A DNA stretch of 64,000 nucleotides, taken from assembly GCF_928097925.1 (NCBI RefSeq), contig NZ_CAKMRI010000001.1, positions 682,001 through 746,000 of the forward strand, written 5' to 3'. Under the pieces are notes generated by a model that saw nothing but the letters and a program-made list of their open reading frames with translations, was not told the origin of the DNA and made no database searches. A program made the translations under genes and the position numbers. This DNA comes from Mediannikoviicoccus vaginalis (GTDB lineage: Bacteria; Bacillota; Clostridia; Tissierellales; Peptoniphilaceae). The first letter of the stretch is position 1. Each line of letters starts with the position of its first letter. Below, one piece after another: positions 63,222 through 64,000 of this stretch.

Positions 63222-64000
63222 CTACTTACCGCCTTCAATTTCTATTTCAGCATCTATATCTATTCCAAAATATTCTTTCACAGAACCAAGGGCTCCCTTT
63301 GCCTTTAAAAGTATCTCGTCAAATTCTTCCTCTTCATCGGACAGGTTTACTATGGCTCCTCCAACTCCCAAGGTGGTTTTGTCCTTTTCTATAACTGCAG
63401 TTCTTATAACTATATTAAAGTCCAATGTGTTGTTATTTGAAATATATCCAATGCCACCGGAGTAGACTCCCCTTGGACAGTATTCTAATTCGTCTATAAT
63501 CTCCAATGTTCTCTTTTTTGGCGCTCCCGTCATGGATCCTCCTGGGAATACTTCCATTAATGCGTCAATTATGTCATATTCGTCGTCCAGTTCTCCCGAC
63601 ACCGTGGTCACTAGTTGGTGCAGTGTGGAGTAGGTTTCCACGTCCATTAGCTTTGGCACTTCAACTGATCCTATTTTTGAAATCTTTCCCAGGTCGTTAC
63701 GTAAAAGGTCAACTATCATCAAGTTTTCCGCCTTTGTCTTAACGTCTTGTCTCATACTTTCAATTAGCTTTTCGTCTTCTTCCCTGTCCACGCCCCTTCT
63801 AATGGTTCCCTTTATTGGCTTTGTATTCATAACGCCATGTTTATCTATCTTTATAAATCTTTCCATTGATGAAGATGCCACTGAAATTTCGTCAAATTTC
63901 AAAAGTGCAGAGTATGGCGCTGGACTGATTTGTCTAAGGATTTCGTAGTATCTAATGGGATCAAATGAATAGTCGATATCCATTCGGTTTGTTAAACAGA
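63222..64000 (-). CDS. pabB: Aminodeoxychorismate/anthranilate synthase component I, 5' end outside the window
   Basis: The frame is open through the right edge; about 258 C-terminal residues are present, beginning 'CLTNRMDIDYSFDP'. Chorismate-binding motifs: 'SSSMERFIKI', 'PIKGTIRRGVDREEDEKLIE', 'ENLMIVDLLRNDLGKIS', 'MEVFPGGSMTGAPKKRTLEI' and 'GVGGAIV'. 'PIKGT' favours PabB over TrpE, and pabC follows on the same strand after an intervening gene. It makes aminodeoxychorismate for folate, with a glutamine amidotransferase probably beyond the edge. Confidence 0.88.
   Translation of the reverse strand, partial: CLTNRMDIDYSFDPIRYYEILRQISPAPYSALLKFDEISVASSSMERFIKIDKHGVMNTKPIKGTIRRGVDREEDEKLIESMRQDVKTKAENLMIVDLLRNDLGKISKIGSVEVPKLMDVETYSTLHQLVTTVSGELDDEYDIIDALMEVFPGGSMTGAPKKRTLEIIDELEYCPRGVYSGGIGYISNNNTLDFNIVIRTAVIEKDKTTLGVGGAIVNLSDEEEEFDEILLKAKGALGSVKEYFGIDIDAEIEIEGGK

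Overview
The window looks like chromosome of a low-GC, strictly anaerobic Gram-positive bacterium, most likely a Tissierellia/Peptoniphilaceae-type Firmicute. The signs are A+T-rich sequence, AGGAGG ribosome binding sites, sigma-A type promoters (TTGACA/TATAAT), CWB2 surface repeats, a 2-hydroxyacyl-CoA dehydratase activase and a BofA-like protein. The genus is inference. Almost every gene is on the minus strand; only a TIM-barrel-like gene (43043-43717) and the PRPP synthetase (51733-52857) are on plus.

Layout: 1-1310 holds an MptD-type ECF transporter component (cut by the window start) and its TetR regulator. 1340-7423 is a decayed conjugative transposon (large serine recombinase, truncated VirD4 coupling protein, antirepressor, PcfB/DUF3801 protein, DnaC-like loader, RepA-like initiator, small membrane protein) sitting against the lysS terminator. 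7487-9965 is greA-lysS. 9984-19232 is the most striking region (below). 19290-30583 is housekeeping (dus, coaX, ftsH, hpt, tilS, ftsB-like, rqcP, HAD phosphatase, rpiB, pyk, pfkA), followed by dnaE, rplJL with an L10 leader, rplY, a VanY peptidase and three surface-polysaccharide genes. Next come rpsF-ssb-rpsR, fni, an LCP ligase, a 1410-residue activase, a radical SAM protein, tadA, prs, ahpCF, a gluconate operon (gntK-gntP-gnd), pabC, a frameshifted CWB2 surface protein and the 3' part of pabB.

The exciting system: the minus-strand operon 19161-13509 reads saoT, saoB, saoP, saoA, saoL, saoD, saoE, saoC, merR. Five of these genes contain an in-frame UGA where selenocysteine makes sense. They are a UxxC thioredoxin-like protein, a Cys-Sec substrate-binding protein, an ABC permease, a MerB-like organometal lyase with a Cys-Cys-Sec motif, and a small membrane-anchored protein ending in Cys-Sec-COOH. 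Hairpins of SECIS type with a G-containing loop lie about 15-19 nt after four of the five UGAs. With an ABC importer, a CxC permease, a DsrE-like protein and a Cys-rich MerR regulator, this looks like a selenocysteine-dependent system for taking up, cleaving and exporting an organometal(loid) compound. I recall that NCBI protein family models name such genes Sao ('selenocysteine-assisted organometal'); I could not check this. Here the lyase gene carries three frame slips, so it may be decaying or misread. A Cys-rich binding lipoprotein behind a MerR-type promoter and a molybdopterin oxidoreductase lie just downstream. An ORF caller that reads UGA as stop would shatter this operon into fragments.

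No tRNA, rRNA, CRISPR array or complete insertion sequence was seen. No selA/B/C/D genes are in the window.
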